Notes: a model not told the origin generated them from the letters alone. A DNA stretch of 64,000 nt from Mesorhizobium sp. CA8 (GCF_020164955.1 NZ_JAIUHG010000011.1:107777-171776), one strand, 5' to 3'. Positions 18,455-28,422 are shown, counted from the first letter of the stretch. Program-made: numbers and translations.

Positions 18455-19351
18455 ATGAGCAATCTCGCCCTGTTCGGCCTCATGGCGCTGATCTGGGGGC
18501 TGACCTGGGCAGCCGTCAAGATCGGCCTGGATGCCGGCGTTCCCCCGATTCTTCTGGCGGGGCTGCGCTATCTGCTGACTGCGGGAATCCTGGCATTTTG
18601 GACGCATGGAACCTTATCGGCCTTCGCGGAAGGTCGGTCGATGCGAGTCATCATATCGGCCCTGCTGACGAATGCCGGAACCTACGGACTGCTGTTCTGG
18701 GGCATGCAAACGGTCCCGTCCGGCCTATCCGGCTTGGTCAATCTCGCGCTGGTTCCGGTGCTTCTGTTTGGCTTGGCGGTCCTGCTCGGAGAGGAGCGAC
18801 CCACCTGGCGCCACGGCCTGGCGCTGGCGCTCGGCTGCACGGGTCTCCTTGCCCTCTTCTGGACACGTCTTGTCGAGCAGGAATCCGGAAACGGATTGGG
18901 GCTTGCCGCTATCGTGGCCGGCACTGCATGCTACTGCGTTGGGAGCGTCGTTGCGCGGCCGCTGATCGGCCCGATCAGGCCCCTGACGCTCACCGCGATC
19001 CACGCCGTTCTCGGCGGCGCGGCGCTGATCGTCGTCTCGTTCCTTTTGGGCGAGGTTTCGGCGACGCTGCCAGGAAAGATCGACGTCGCTTCGGCTGCGG
19101 CCAGCCTGTTGTTCCTTTCCCTCCTCGGAACCATCGTAGCCTACACCATCTATCTGCGCCTGCTTGAACGATGGGGCACCGCCCGCGCCGGGCTCTATGC
19201 CTTCATCTCGCCCATCGTTGCATTGGCCGTGGGTGTTTGGCTCTTCGGCGAAAAGATCGGAGCGGCCGAGATTGGCGGCGCCGCGCTTTTGTTGATAGCG
19301 GCAGGATTGGCGTTGTTTGGACGCGATGGCGCCGATCCAGCGAGGAAATGA
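18455..19351 (+). CDS. EamA/DMT superfamily transporter
   Basis: A 298-residue membrane protein with ten hydrophobic segments and two EamA repeats, beginning LFGLMALIWGLTWAAVKIGL and showing the repeated GLRYLLTAGIL and GLYAFISPIVALAVGVWLFGE family segments. DMT proteins export amino acids, metabolites or drugs. It lies between the frameshifted monooxygenase-like gene and a CGNR regulator whose start overlaps its stop, so it is part of a coupled operon. The substrate cannot be told from sequence. Confidence 0.9.
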   Translation: MSNLALFGLMALIWGLTWAAVKIGLDAGVPPILLAGLRYLLTAGILAFWTHGTLSAFAEGRSMRVIISALLTNAGTYGLLFWGMQTVPSGLSGLVNLALVPVLLFGLAVLLGEERPTWRHGLALALGCTGLLALFWTRLVEQESGNGLGLAAIVAGTACYCVGSVVARPLIGPIRPLTLTAIHAVLGGAALIVVSFLLGEVSATLPGKIDVASAAASLLFLSLLGTIVAYTIYLRLLERWGTARAGLYAFISPIVALAVGVWLFGEKIGAAEIGGAALLLIAAGLALFGRDGADPARK

Positions 19352-19917
19352 GGCCGTCACCAATGTCATTTCCCCATCGCATCGCCGGCAACCTGGCTCT
19401 TGACCTCGCCAACACGATCAGTCGGCGGGGCACCGACCGGGAGGTCGACCATCTCGCGACGGCGGCAGACATTCTGGCATGGTCGAGGCAAACCGGCCTG
19501 ATCGACAATGATTTCGCCCTTCCTTCGGCCGACCACAAGGCTCTGGTCAAAGACGTTCTCGCCCTTCGCCGCGCTGTAAGCGACGCCGGCTCGGCAATCG
19601 CTCACGGCGGCGAACCTCCCGCTGCCGCGCTCGACACCATTCGAAAATATGCAGCCGAGGCACTCAGAACCGCCGCGCTCGTTGGATTGCCGGTGTCGTT
19701 GCATTTTCGAGGTGCCAACCGCATCACCGGGGCAATCGCGTGGTCGGCTCTCGACCTGCTTCGCGGCGACGAACTATCGCGTCTCAAACAATGCCCGCCG
19801 CACGACTGCCGCTGGCTTTTCATAGATCGCACGAAAAACGGTTCGCGACGATGGTGCGAGATGAACAGCTGCGGCAATCGGGCCAAGAAGCAGTCGCATC
19901 GGAGAATGCCGGATTGA
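19348..19917 (+). CDS. CGNR zinc-finger (ABATE domain) transcriptional regulator
   Basis: A 189-residue protein. The N-terminal ABATE (stress-response ligand) domain begins PHRIAGNLALDLANTIS. The C-terminal CGNR finger is complete: CPPHDCRWLFIDRTKNGSRR followed by WCEMNSCGNRAKK, with four cysteines for zinc. Proteins of this type are thought to sense small toxic metabolites. ATG 19348 overlaps the transporter stop (ATGA) and has GAGGA upstream; ATG 19363 is an alternative. It likely regulates the hydrolase/exporter cassette. Confidence 0.87.
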   Translation: MRPSPMSFPHRIAGNLALDLANTISRRGTDREVDHLATAADILAWSRQTGLIDNDFALPSADHKALVKDVLALRRAVSDAGSAIAHGGEPPAAALDTIRKYAAEALRTAALVGLPVSLHFRGANRITGAIAWSALDLLRGDELSRLKQCPPHDCRWLFIDRTKNGSRRWCEMNSCGNRAKKQSHRRMPD

Positions 19918-19943
19918 GGCGTTTTCCTGAGACCGCGACCGAT

Positions 19944-20669
19944 CTAACCAGCCGGCACGTTCACCCGCGCGGCGAGGAAATCCGGCAGGTCGGCGACCGA
20001 GTCCAGAACGACGTCTGCCATCGGCGCCAGTGAGTCGCGCGTGCCGGTTCCGGAGAGCACGCCCACTGCCAAGCCACAGCCGCCGGCGCGCGCCATCTCC
20101 AGGTCATGGCGGTTGTCGCCGACCATGGCGATCTCACTCGCCTTCAATCCGGTCAGGTCGCAGAAAGCGACGACCGTGTCGGGCGCCGGCTTGGAGTTGG
20201 CCACGGCGTCGTATCCGAAGGCGGCATCGAAGAGTTGCGCGATGCCGAGCGTGGCGAGCGTCTTTTCGGCGCCGCTGGTGGAATCGTTGGTGGCGACGCC
20301 CATCCGATAGGATCGTTTGTGCAAGGTCCGCAACGAATCGACGATGCCGGGCAGCGCCACGGCCATGGCCGACCCTTGCGCCGAAGTGATCTCGTTGAAG
20401 CGGGAAACGGCGTGCAGTTGATCCTCGTCGGACAGACGCGGGAACCAGAGCTCGACGACGTCCATGTTCGAACCGGAGGCGAAGATCGAATCCGGCTTGA
20501 AGCGTTTCGTGACGAAGTCGAAGCCGGCGGCGGCAAGCAGCCGGTCGGCTTTCCAGCGGTCGCCTTCGGCGGCGTCCATCGCCATGAAGTCGGCTATGCC
20601 GAGCCAGGTTGCGTTGAAGTCGACAAGCGTGCCGTCCTTGTCGAACAATATTCCCTTGATATCCGCCAA
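19944..20669 (-). CDS. HAD family hydrolase (phosphoglycolate phosphatase-like)
   Basis: A 241-residue HAD phosphatase. Motif I is GILFDKDGTLVDFNATW (nucleophile DKD), motif II VATNDST, the motif III lysine is in NSKPAPDT, and motif IV GDNRHDLEMARAG. The large helical cap between motifs I and II is typical of Gph-like phosphatases. It starts five bases after pgi ends, so it is co-transcribed with glucose-6-phosphate isomerase and probably hydrolyses a sugar phosphate or phosphoglycolate. Confidence 0.9.
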   Translation of the reverse strand: MADIKGILFDKDGTLVDFNATWLGIADFMAMDAAEGDRWKADRLLAAAGFDFVTKRFKPDSIFASGSNMDVVELWFPRLSDEDQLHAVSRFNEITSAQGSAMAVALPGIVDSLRTLHKRSYRMGVATNDSTSGAEKTLATLGIAQLFDAAFGYDAVANSKPAPDTVVAFCDLTGLKASEIAMVGDNRHDLEMARAGGCGLAVGVLSGTGTRDSLAPMADVVLDSVADLPDFLAARVNVPAG

Positions 20670-20674
20670 TCCTT

Positions 20675-22318
20675 TTACTCCACGCCACGCAATTGGTGGA
20701 TATGAGCCACCAATCCGGCAGTCGAGGCGTCGCGTTTTGCGGCAGTCTCCTTGCCTTCAACGACAGGCAGCAGACCCGTTGCCAATTCCTTGCCGAGTTC
20801 GACGCCCCATTGATCGAAGGAATTGATGTTGAACAGCGTGCCTTCGACGAAGACGCGATGCTCATAGAGCGCAATGATTCGGCCCAATGTGTGCGGATCG
20901 AGCTTGCGGTAGAGGATGGTGAGCGACGGGCGGTTGCCGGAGAAGACCCGATGCGGCGCGATCCTGTCGACATCGGCCGGCTTCATGCCCTTGGCCAGCA
21001 TCTGCGCGCGGGCCTCTTCCAGCGTACGGCCCTTCATGAAGGCCTCCGACTGCGCCAGGCAGTTGGCGAGCAAGAGATCATGCTGGTGTTTCAGCTCGGG
21101 CTCGTGACCGACGGCGGCGGCGAGGAACTCGACTGGGATGAAGTCGGTGCCCTGATGCAACAGCTGGAAGAAGGCATGCTGGCCGTTGGTGCCGGGCTCG
21201 CCCCAGACCAGCGGGCCGGTGGGTATGGCGACCGCGGCGCCGTCCAGCGTGACGCTCTTGCCGTTCGATTCCATATCAAGCTGCTGCAGATAGGCCGGCA
21301 GGCGCGACAGGCGCTGGTCGTAAGGGATGACGGCGCGGGCCGGATATTTGCAGACGACGCGATGCCACCAGCCGATCAGCCCCAGAAGCACCGGAAGGTT
21401 CTTTTGCATCGGCGCCGAGCGGAAATGCTCGTCCATCTCATGCGCGCCGTCGAGGAAGGCACGGAAATTGTGCGGCCCGACGGAAATCATCACCGGCAGG
21501 CCGATAGCGCTCCAGACCGAATAGCGGCCGCCGACCCAGTCCCAGAAGCCGAAGACACGGTCCTGTTCGATGCCGAACTTCGCCACAAGGTCGAGGGCGG
21601 TCGAGACGGCGGCGAAATGCTTGCCGACCGCTTCCTTGCCCAACTCCTTCTGAACCCAATCGCGCGCCGTCTGCGCATTCGTCATCGTCTCAACGGTTGT
21701 GAAGGTCTTGGAGGCAATGATGAACAGGGTCGTCTCGGCAGACAGACCCTTCAGCGTGTCGTGGATATGCGCGCCGTCGACATTGGAGACGTAATGCGCG
21801 CGCGGCCCGTCATGATAGGGCGCGAGCGCCAGCGTCACCATCGCCGGGCCGAGATCGGAGCCGCCGATGCCGATGTTGACGATGTCGGTGATCTTCTTGC
21901 CGGTGGCGCCGGCCGCCTTACCGGAGCGGATGGCGTCGGCGAAGGCGCCCATGGCGTCGAGCACGGCGATCACATCGGCCTTCGTGTCCTGGCCGTCGAC
22001 GATCACGCTCTTGCCGGTCAGATTGCGCAGCGCGGTGTGCAGCACGGCGCGGTTCTCGGTGATGTTGATCTTCTTGCCTTCGAACATGGCGACGCGGCGT
22101 CCCGCGAGATCGGCCGCACCCGCGAGCTTTTCCAGCATCGTCATCGTATCTGCGTCGACGGCACATTTCGACCAGTCGAGCAAAAGATCGCCATCGGTCG
22201 CTGAGAATGTCTCGAAGCGCTTGGGATCGGCGGCGAAAGCCTCGCGCATCGAGCCCTTGGCCGCCGCGCGTTGATCGCGCAAGGCGGCAAGTTGCTTGTC
22301 GAAGGATGACTGGTCCAC
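20675..22318 (-). CDS. pgi: Glucose-6-phosphate isomerase
   Basis: A 547-residue Pgi, full length. Both family signatures are present: [18 protein letters not shown] (phosphoglucose isomerase signature 1) and [18 protein letters not shown] (signature 2). Sugar-phosphate contacts SNVDGAHI and [10 protein letters not shown] and the catalytic [13 protein letters not shown] segment are visible. It interconverts glucose-6-phosphate and fructose-6-phosphate in the cytoplasm, feeding gluconeogenesis, Entner-Doudoroff and pentose phosphate routes. A HAD phosphatase follows in the same operon. Confidence 0.98.
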   Translation of the reverse strand: MDQSSFDKQLAALRDQRAAAKGSMREAFAADPKRFETFSATDGDLLLDWSKCAVDADTMTMLEKLAGAADLAGRRVAMFEGKKINITENRAVLHTALRNLTGKSVIVDGQDTKADVIAVLDAMGAFADAIRSGKAAGATGKKITDIVNIGIGGSDLGPAMVTLALAPYHDGPRAHYVSNVDGAHIHDTLKGLSAETTLFIIASKTFTTVETMTNAQTARDWVQKELGKEAVGKHFAAVSTALDLVAKFGIEQDRVFGFWDWVGGRYSVWSAIGLPVMISVGPHNFRAFLDGAHEMDEHFRSAPMQKNLPVLLGLIGWWHRVVCKYPARAVIPYDQRLSRLPAYLQQLDMESNGKSVTLDGAAVAIPTGPLVWGEPGTNGQHAFFQLLHQGTDFIPVEFLAAAVGHEPELKHQHDLLLANCLAQSEAFMKGRTLEEARAQMLAKGMKPADVDRIAPHRVFSGNRPSLTILYRKLDPHTLGRIIALYEHRVFVEGTLFNINSFDQWGVELGKELATGLLPVVEGKETAAKRDASTAGLVAHIHQLRGVE

Positions 22319-22719
22319 TGGCAGGCTCCTGGCGGGTTTTTAGACCATTTTAACAGGCCGGATGTTTCCGGCGCGTGTCGGCGCGTCATTCTATTGAGCC
22401 GATTTCCGTTTCGTTCAAGCGCGGCTTTGCCGCACTGCATCACGCTTTGATGAAGGGGGTGGACGGTGAGTGCGGGAATTTCGCTGCGGGGCGCTGGGCG
22501 GAGGCGACGATGCTGCGCATCGCGCTTTGGGACAGTGCCGCGACGATGCTGCGCATCGCGCTTTGAACGCGCCGCGACGACGCTTCGCGTCGCGCTTGAT
22601 AGATCACTGGCATAAATCCCAGCGATCAGAAAAATTGATTGGCGCAACCCCTTATGCCACCCCTACACTCCACTGGTCCAGCCAAGTGAAAACAGCTGGC
22701 CGTCCGAGGAAGATTTCCC
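22319..22719. repeat. Divergent intergenic region with short tandem repeat
   Basis: No gene is seen between pgi and the MocR gene. Three imperfect copies of a ~26-base unit lie at 22504-22529, 22540-22565 and 22574-22599; the first two share GCGACGATGCTGCGCATCGC exactly and the third has degenerated. Each unit is itself a near-palindrome. The remainder should hold the two divergent promoters; none could be assigned with confidence. Confidence 0.7.
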
Positions 22720-24213
22720 ATGCCACAGCGCAATGACACGGCCATATGGTCCGGCCTGTTCCGGATTTCGGCTGAATCCGGCCAAACCCTCCAGGCGCAG
22801 ATCCGCCAGGCGATCGTCGCGGCCATTCTGGACCGACAGATCGCCGCCTCGATGCCGCTGCCGTCCTGCCGAATTCTCGCGGAAAAACTTGGGGTTGCCC
22901 GCGGCACGGTGGTGCTCGCCTTCCAGCAGCTGGTCGACCAGGGTTTTCTGGTGGCGCGCGAGCGGCGCGGCCATTTTGTCAATCCGGACGTGCTGGCCAC
23001 CCCCGCCAAGCCGCACCAGAAGGCGCCCGACCAGCAGAACGAGATCGACTGGAAGGCGCGCCGGCAGATCGCCGCAAGCGACATGCCGCCGCCGGCCAAG
23101 CACGACAACTGGATCAAGTCCTCCTACCCTTTCGTCTACGGCCAGTTCGATCCGGCGCTGTTTCCGACAGCCGAATGGCGCGAGTGCAACCGCATGGCGC
23201 TGGCAGTGCTGGAGATCCGCAACTGGGCGTCCGACATGGTGGACCGCGACGATCCGCTGCTGATAGAGCAGATCCAGGCCAGGCTCCTGCCGCGGCGCGG
23301 CATCTTCGCCAATCCGGACGAGATCATAGTGACGCTGGGCGCGCAGAACGCGCTTTATATGCTCGCCACGCTGCTGATGACCAAGGGCTCGAAAGTGGCG
23401 ATGGAAGATCCCGGCTATCCCGATGCCCGCTCGATCTTCCGGCTGGCCGGCGCGGATATCCAGCCGGTCCCGGTCGATCAGTCGGGCATCGTGACCTCGT
23501 CGATCCCCAGCGATTCCGGCTTCGTCTTCGTCACGCCGAGCCACCACTGCCCGACCATGGTACCGTTGTCGGCGGAGCGGCGGCAGGATCTTCTGGCGCG
23601 CGCCAACCGCAACAACCAGATCATCATCGAGGACGGCTATGACAGCCAGCTGCTCGACGAGGCGCCACAGCAGGCGCTGAAGAGCCTCGATCGCTCCGGC
23701 CGCGTCATCTATGTCGGCTCGATGTCGAAGACGCTGGCGCCGGGTCTAAGGCTTGGCTACATCGTCGCCTCGGCCGGACTGATCGCCGAGCTTCGCGCGC
23801 TGCGCCGCTTCATGCTGAGGCACCCGCCGGCGAACAACCAGCGCGCCGTTGCGCTGTTCCTGTCGCTCGGTCACCACGAGGCACTGGTGCGCAGGCTCTC
23901 CGCCGCATTCGATGAGCGGCGCAAGCGTCTGGTCCATGCGATTTCCGCTTTCTTGCCAGAGTGGCGCTCGACCGACTCGGCGGGCGGCACATCGCTCTGG
24001 CTGGAAGGGCCGCGGGGTACCGATTCACGCGGCCTGGCGGAAGCCGCCGCGTCGCGCAGCGTCATCATCGAACCCGGCGACCGGTTCTTCGATCGCAGCG
24101 AAAAGCCCTCTCGTTTCATGCGTTTGGGCATCTCCTCGATCTCGCTGCAGCATATCGAGCCGGGCATCCGCGAACTTGCCACTGCTGCCGGCCGCAGGCC
24201 CGCGGCCGCCTGA
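22720..24213 (+). CDS. MocR-type regulator (GntR HTH fused to aminotransferase domain)
   Basis: A 497-residue protein. An N-terminal GntR winged helix (about residues 20-85; LPSCRILAEKLGVARGTVVL) is joined by a linker to a fold-type I aminotransferase domain. The PLP lysine lies in YVGSMSKTLAPGLRLGYI, with EDGYDSQL and LGAQNALYMLA as cofactor pocket segments. MocR proteins use PLP plus an amino compound as effector. It stands before an MttB-type methyltransferase gene, separated by a strong terminator, and may respond to a quaternary amine or amino acid. Confidence 0.92.
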   Translation: MPQRNDTAIWSGLFRISAESGQTLQAQIRQAIVAAILDRQIAASMPLPSCRILAEKLGVARGTVVLAFQQLVDQGFLVARERRGHFVNPDVLATPAKPHQKAPDQQNEIDWKARRQIAASDMPPPAKHDNWIKSSYPFVYGQFDPALFPTAEWRECNRMALAVLEIRNWASDMVDRDDPLLIEQIQARLLPRRGIFANPDEIIVTLGAQNALYMLATLLMTKGSKVAMEDPGYPDARSIFRLAGADIQPVPVDQSGIVTSSIPSDSGFVFVTPSHHCPTMVPLSAERRQDLLARANRNNQIIIEDGYDSQLLDEAPQQALKSLDRSGRVIYVGSMSKTLAPGLRLGYIVASAGLIAELRALRRFMLRHPPANNQRAVALFLSLGHHEALVRRLSAAFDERRKRLVHAISAFLPEWRSTDSAGGTSLWLEGPRGTDSRGLAEAAASRSVIIEPGDRFFDRSEKPSRFMRLGISSISLQHIEPGIRELATAAGRRPAAA

Positions 24214-24230
24214 TCGCCACAGACCTCCTG

Positions 24231-24259
24231 AAAAAGAGCCGGCACCGCCGGCTCTTTTT
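24231..24259. terminator. Intrinsic terminator after the MocR gene
   Basis: AAAAAGAGCCGGC and GCCGGCTCTTTTT flank a three-base loop: an eight-pair GC stem with five T on one side and five A on the other, usable in both directions. It isolates the MocR gene from mttB. Confidence 0.9.
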
Positions 24260-24433
24260 GTTTGGGCGCATGTTTGCCGCTTTAGCATTCTGGCATATTC
24301 GACGGGATTGCTTGGCCCATAGGCTGTGCCAATGCCGGCGGCATAGTCGGTGCCAGAAGGGGACGAGGCAGGCCGATGGTGGACCAACCGCCGCGCTCGC
24401 CTCGCAGATAAAGACAAAAGGTGGAGTGCTTCC

Positions 24434-26023
24434 ATGTCAGTGGCTCTCGAGAAGCAGGAATCGTCGTCGGACCAGCGTTCGCGGCGTTCCGGCGGGCGCG
24501 AAGCGCGCCGCGCGATGCGGGCGGCGCCCTTGGCCGACGACATCCGTCCGGTACGGCCGGGGCTTGAAGGCGGCAGTTATGGCCCATTGAGCCAGAACGA
24601 CCGGGAGCGCATCCACGAAGCGGTGCTGACGCTCCTGGAGACAGTCGGCTTCGCCAATGCCATCCCGTCCTGCATCGAAGCGCTGACCCGGATCGGCGGC
24701 ACCTATGGCGACGACGGCCGCATCCGGCTGCCGCGCGCCTTGGTGCTGGACACCATCAGACAAGCCGCGCGCAATTTCACCCTCTACGGCCAGGATCCGA
24801 AGCACGACATGCTGATCCAGGGCAAACGCGTGCACTACGGCACGGCGGGCGCGGCGGTGCATCTGGTCGATGTCGAGAAGCGCGAATATCGCGAATCGCT
24901 GCTGCAGGACCTCTACGATGCCGCCCGCCTCGTCGACGGGCTGGACAACATCCATTTCTTCCAGCGCACCATGGTGCCGCGCGACATTCCAGACCCGCTC
25001 GATATGGACTTCAATACGCTCTATGCCTGCGTGATGGGGACGTCCAAGCATGTCGGCACCTCGTTCACCGTGCGCGAGAACGTCAAGCCGGCGCTGGAAA
25101 TGCTCTATGCGATCGCCGGCGGGGAGGAGAATTTCCGGGCGCGGCCGTTCGTGTCGAACTCGAACTGCTTCGTCGTGCCGCCGATGAAGTTCGCCGAGGA
25201 CGCCTGCGGCGTGCTGGAGGCCTGCGTAGAAGGCGGTATTCCGATCCTGCTTCTGTCGGCCGGCCAGGCCGGCGCCACGGCTCCCGCCGCCATCGCCGGC
25301 GCGGTTGTCCAGGCGGTGGCGGAAGTGCTGATGGGCCTGGTCTATGTCAATGCCATCAAGCCTGGACATCCGGCGATCTTCGGCACCTGGCCATTCGTTT
25401 CCGACCTCAGGACCGGCGCCATGTCCGGCGGATCGGCGGAGCAAGCAGTGTTGACCGCGGCCTGCGCGCAGATGGCGCAATATTACGACCTGCCCGGCGG
25501 CTCGGCAGCCGGCATGTCGGACTCGAAGCTGCCCGATATCCAGGCGGGCTACGAGAAGGGCATCACCAATGTGATGGCGGGTCTCTCCGGCCTCAATCTC
25601 GTTTATGAATCGGCCGGCATGCATGCCTCGCTGCTCGGCTTCTGCCTTGAAAGCCTGATCATCGACAACGACATGCTCGGCCACTGCCTGCGCTGCGTGC
25701 GCGGCATCGAGGTGACCGACGACGCGCTGTCGATCGACACGATCGCCGATGTCTGCCTCAAGGGTCCCGGCCATTATCTCGGCAATGATCAGACGCTGAA
25801 GCTGATGCAGACCGAGTATTTCTATCCCGCCGTCGGCGACCGTTTCTCGCCCAAGGAATGGAACGAGAAGGGCCGGCCCGACATCCTGTCGCGCGCGATC
25901 GCGGAGAAGAAGCGCGTGCTTGCCGAGCGTTTCCCGCGCCACGTCTCGCGCCTGCTCGACGACAAATTGCGCGCCCGCTTCGGCGAGATGATCAAGTTGC
26001 CGCGCAACAAGATGGGCGGCTAG
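24434..26023 (+). CDS. Trimethylamine methyltransferase family protein (non-pyrrolysine MttB homologue)
   Basis: A 529-residue COG5598/MttB superfamily protein. Family segments include LSQNDRERIHEAVLTLLETV near the N-terminus, HYGTAGAAVHLVD, MSGGSAEQAVLTAACAQMAQ and GHCLRCVRGIEVTDDALS. There is no in-frame TAG, so it lacks pyrrolysine and belongs to the branch that includes glycine-betaine and proline-betaine methyltransferases. These transfer a methyl group to a corrinoid protein. GGTGGAG precedes ATG 24434. No corrinoid-protein gene is nearby. The quaternary-amine substrate is unknown. Confidence 0.88.
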   Translation: MSVALEKQESSSDQRSRRSGGREARRAMRAAPLADDIRPVRPGLEGGSYGPLSQNDRERIHEAVLTLLETVGFANAIPSCIEALTRIGGTYGDDGRIRLPRALVLDTIRQAARNFTLYGQDPKHDMLIQGKRVHYGTAGAAVHLVDVEKREYRESLLQDLYDAARLVDGLDNIHFFQRTMVPRDIPDPLDMDFNTLYACVMGTSKHVGTSFTVRENVKPALEMLYAIAGGEENFRARPFVSNSNCFVVPPMKFAEDACGVLEACVEGGIPILLLSAGQAGATAPAAIAGAVVQAVAEVLMGLVYVNAIKPGHPAIFGTWPFVSDLRTGAMSGGSAEQAVLTAACAQMAQYYDLPGGSAAGMSDSKLPDIQAGYEKGITNVMAGLSGLNLVYESAGMHASLLGFCLESLIIDNDMLGHCLRCVRGIEVTDDALSIDTIADVCLKGPGHYLGNDQTLKLMQTEYFYPAVGDRFSPKEWNEKGRPDILSRAIAEKKRVLAERFPRHVSRLLDDKLRARFGEMIKLPRNKMGG

Positions 26024-26081
26024 CGACATGTTGAAATTTTGGTGAGGCCTGCCTGACCGAGTATCGACGCGTCCTGCCCAG

Positions 26082-26480
26082 TCACTCCGCGCTCAGTCCG
26101 TATCGCTCAACCACTTCTGGGTTGATCAGCTTGGCGTGCAGCGTCATCAGCACGATTTGGGCGTCGAAGCTGTCGCCGGCCTCGAGCGCCGCCTCGATGC
26201 GGCGCTCGACCTCCAAGGTCGCCTCGCGGCCGTTGGCCTGCTCGAACACCTGCGGCCCGGCGACGCAATAGCCGCAGAGCTGCGCCACGGATTGATGGGC
26301 GCCGGCCGGCAGCTCATCCGGCCAGCGGTCGTTCATCAGATTGACGACGGTGAGTTTCACCCCCTCGGGTACCAGGGCCGGGTGCAGGTCGGCCGCGCGC
26401 AACGCGTCGTCGAGCTGCCGCAGATCGCCGGAGCGGCCGAACATGCCGAGAAAGCCGAGGGAAGAGCGCCGCTTGGCCAC
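26082..26480 (-). CDS. Hypothetical protein
   Basis: A 132-residue soluble protein that I do not recognise as a named family. It is rich in Leu and Glu, predicted mostly helical, with FLGMFGRSGDLRQLDDALRA near the start, a central GYC, and ERRIEAALEAGDSFDAQIVL toward the end. The GTG start has AAGGGA at a suitable distance. It lies convergent with mttB and downstream of a terminator shared with the pentonate dehydratase gene, so it is transcribed on its own. Confidence 0.7.
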   Translation of the reverse strand: MAKRRSSLGFLGMFGRSGDLRQLDDALRAADLHPALVPEGVKLTVVNLMNDRWPDELPAGAHQSVAQLCGYCVAGPQVFEQANGREATLEVERRIEAALEAGDSFDAQIVLMTLHAKLINPEVVERYGLSAE

Positions 26481-26556
26481 GATAATCTGTCCCTTCGTGA
26501 AGCTGCCGAGGTCGACCTTATCTGTGGGTTCCTCGGAGATGAAACAAGGGCAACAG

Positions 26557-26592
26557 AAAAGGGCGGCCCGCCGTCGGCAAGCCGCCCTTTTT
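26557..26592. terminator. Bidirectional intrinsic terminator
   Basis: AAAAGGGCGGC (26557-26567) pairs with GCCGCCCTTTTT (26581-26592), with a 13-base loop. On the minus strand it follows the dehydratase stop by 24 bases and ends in a U-run. Confidence 0.88.
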
Positions 26593-26616
26593 GATTGGCC
26601 GAATATATATATGGAT

Positions 26617-28422
26617 TCAGTGATTGTCGCGCGGCACGCCGCTGGTATGGGCGACGTCTTGATACTTTACCGCCGGCTTCAGCACCATGCCGGCCGAGAA
26701 CTGGTCGACCATGCCGCGCTGGATCTCCTGCCACGGCGTCTGGTGCTGGGGATAGTGATAGCCACCATTGGCCTGCAGCGCCGCCCGCCGTTTGGCAATC
26801 TCCTCATCGCTGACGAGGATATTGGCCGTGCCCTTCCTCAGGTCGATGCGGACGCGGTCGCCGCTCTTGAGCAGCGCAAGGCCGCCGCCGATCGCGGCTT
26901 CCGGCGAGGCATTGAGGATCGACGGAGAACCCGACGTGCCGGACTGGCGGCCGTCACCGATGCAGGCAAGGGCGTGGATGCCCTTCTTGATGAGGTAGGC
27001 CGGCGGCTGCATGTTGACCACCTCGGCGCCGCCCGGATAGCCGACCGGACCGGCGCCGCGCATGAACAGGATCGTGTGCTCATCGATGCCCTGAGCCGGA
27101 TCGTCGATGCGGGCGTGGTAATCCTCCGGCCCGTCGAAGACCATGGCGTTGCCCTCGAAGGCCTCGGGATCGTTCGGGTTTGAGAGGTAGCGCTCACGGA
27201 ACTCGGGCGAGATGCCGCTGGTCTTCATGATGGCGGAATCGAACAGATTGCCCTTGAGATTGATGAAGCCGGCATTGGCCTTGAGCGGCTTGTCGGCGCT
27301 GCGGATGACATCGTAGTTCTCGTTGACGGCATCCTTGCAATTGTCGCCCATCGTCCTGCCGTTGGCGGTGACGGCGCCAGGATGCGGCAGCAGTCCGGCC
27401 TTCATCAATTCGGCGACGACCGCCGGCACGCCGCCAGCATGGTGATAGTCCTCGCCGAGATACTCGCCCGTCGGCTGCAGGTTGACCAGCAGCGGGATGT
27501 CGAGGCCGATCTTCTGCCAGTCGTCGTTGTCGAGCGGCACGCCGAGATGGCGGGCGATGGCGTTGAGGTGGATCGGCGCGTTGGTGGAGCCGCCGATGGC
27601 CGAATTGACGACGACGGCGTTCTCGAAGGCCTCGCGCGTCATGATGTCGGAGGGCTTCAGGTCCTCATGCACCATCTCGACGATGCGCTTGCCGGTCTCG
27701 TAGGCGATCTGGCCGCGCTCGCGGTACGGCGCGGGAATGGCGGCAGAGCCCGGCAGTTGCATGCCGAGCGCCTCGGCCAGCGAGTTCATCGTGGTGGCGG
27801 TGCCCATGGTGTTGCAATAGCCGGTCGACGGCGCCGAGGAGGCCACGATGTCCATGAACTCGTCATAGTTGATCTCGCCGGCCGAGAGCCTTTGCCGGGA
27901 TTCCCAGACGATGGTGCCGGAGCCGGTGCGCTTGCCCTTGTGCCAGCCATTGAGCATCGGGCCGACCGAAAGCGCGATCGCCGGAATATTGACGGTGGCC
28001 GCCGCCATCAGCAGCGCCGGCGTGGTCTTGTCGCAACCGATGGTCAGCACCACACCGTCGAGCGGATAGCCGTAGAGCACCTCGACAAGGCTGAGATATG
28101 CAAGGTTGCGGTCGAGCGCGGCGGTGGGGCGCTTGCCGGTCTCCTGGATCGGATGGCACGGGAACTCGAACGGGATGCCGCCCATCGAAACGATGCCTTC
28201 GCGCACGCGTTTGGCGAGCTCGAGGTGATGCCGGTTGCAGGGCGAAAGGTCGGAACCGGTCTGCGCGATGCCGATCAGCGGCTTGCCCGACATCAGCTCG
28301 GCGCGCGTCAGGCCGTAATTGAGGTAACGCTCGAGATAGAGCGCCGTCATGCCCGGATTGTCGGGATTGTCGAACCACTCCTGCGAGCGAAATTTCTTCT
28401 TCTTGGTGGGGGCGCCTGCCAT
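26617..28422 (-). CDS. IlvD/Edd family dehydratase, pentonate (arabonate/xylonate) type
   Basis: A 601-residue dehydratase. Its iron-sulfur cysteines at about 62 (SPCNRHH), 130 (IGCDKTT) and 203 (GYCNTMGTA) have the same spacing as in Rhizobium L-arabonate dehydratase, and the body ([55 protein letters not shown]) closely recalls Caulobacter XylD. It should dehydrate a pentonate or related sugar acid to the 2-keto-3-deoxy acid. ATG 28422 has GGAG upstream. No other sugar-acid gene is adjacent, so the substrate is left open. Confidence 0.88.
   Translation of the reverse strand: MAGAPTKKKKFRSQEWFDNPDNPGMTALYLERYLNYGLTRAELMSGKPLIGIAQTGSDLSPCNRHHLELAKRVREGIVSMGGIPFEFPCHPIQETGKRPTAALDRNLAYLSLVEVLYGYPLDGVVLTIGCDKTTPALLMAAATVNIPAIALSVGPMLNGWHKGKRTGSGTIVWESRQRLSAGEINYDEFMDIVASSAPSTGYCNTMGTATTMNSLAEALGMQLPGSAAIPAPYRERGQIAYETGKRIVEMVHEDLKPSDIMTREAFENAVVVNSAIGGSTNAPIHLNAIARHLGVPLDNDDWQKIGLDIPLLVNLQPTGEYLGEDYHHAGGVPAVVAELMKAGLLPHPGAVTANGRTMGDNCKDAVNENYDVIRSADKPLKANAGFINLKGNLFDSAIMKTSGISPEFRERYLSNPNDPEAFEGNAMVFDGPEDYHARIDDPAQGIDEHTILFMRGAGPVGYPGGAEVVNMQPPAYLIKKGIHALACIGDGRQSGTSGSPSILNASPEAAIGGGLALLKSGDRVRIDLRKGTANILVSDEEIAKRRAALQANGGYHYPQHQTPWQEIQRGMVDQFSAGMVLKPAVKYQDVAHTSGVPRDNH

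Noticed and set aside
22504..22599. CRISPR-like array
   Set aside because: Only three imperfect copies, with spacers of about 10 bases and no cas genes.
24434..26023. Pyrrolysine-containing trimethylamine methyltransferase
   Set aside because: The frame has no internal TAG codon, so it belongs to the non-pyrrolysine branch.
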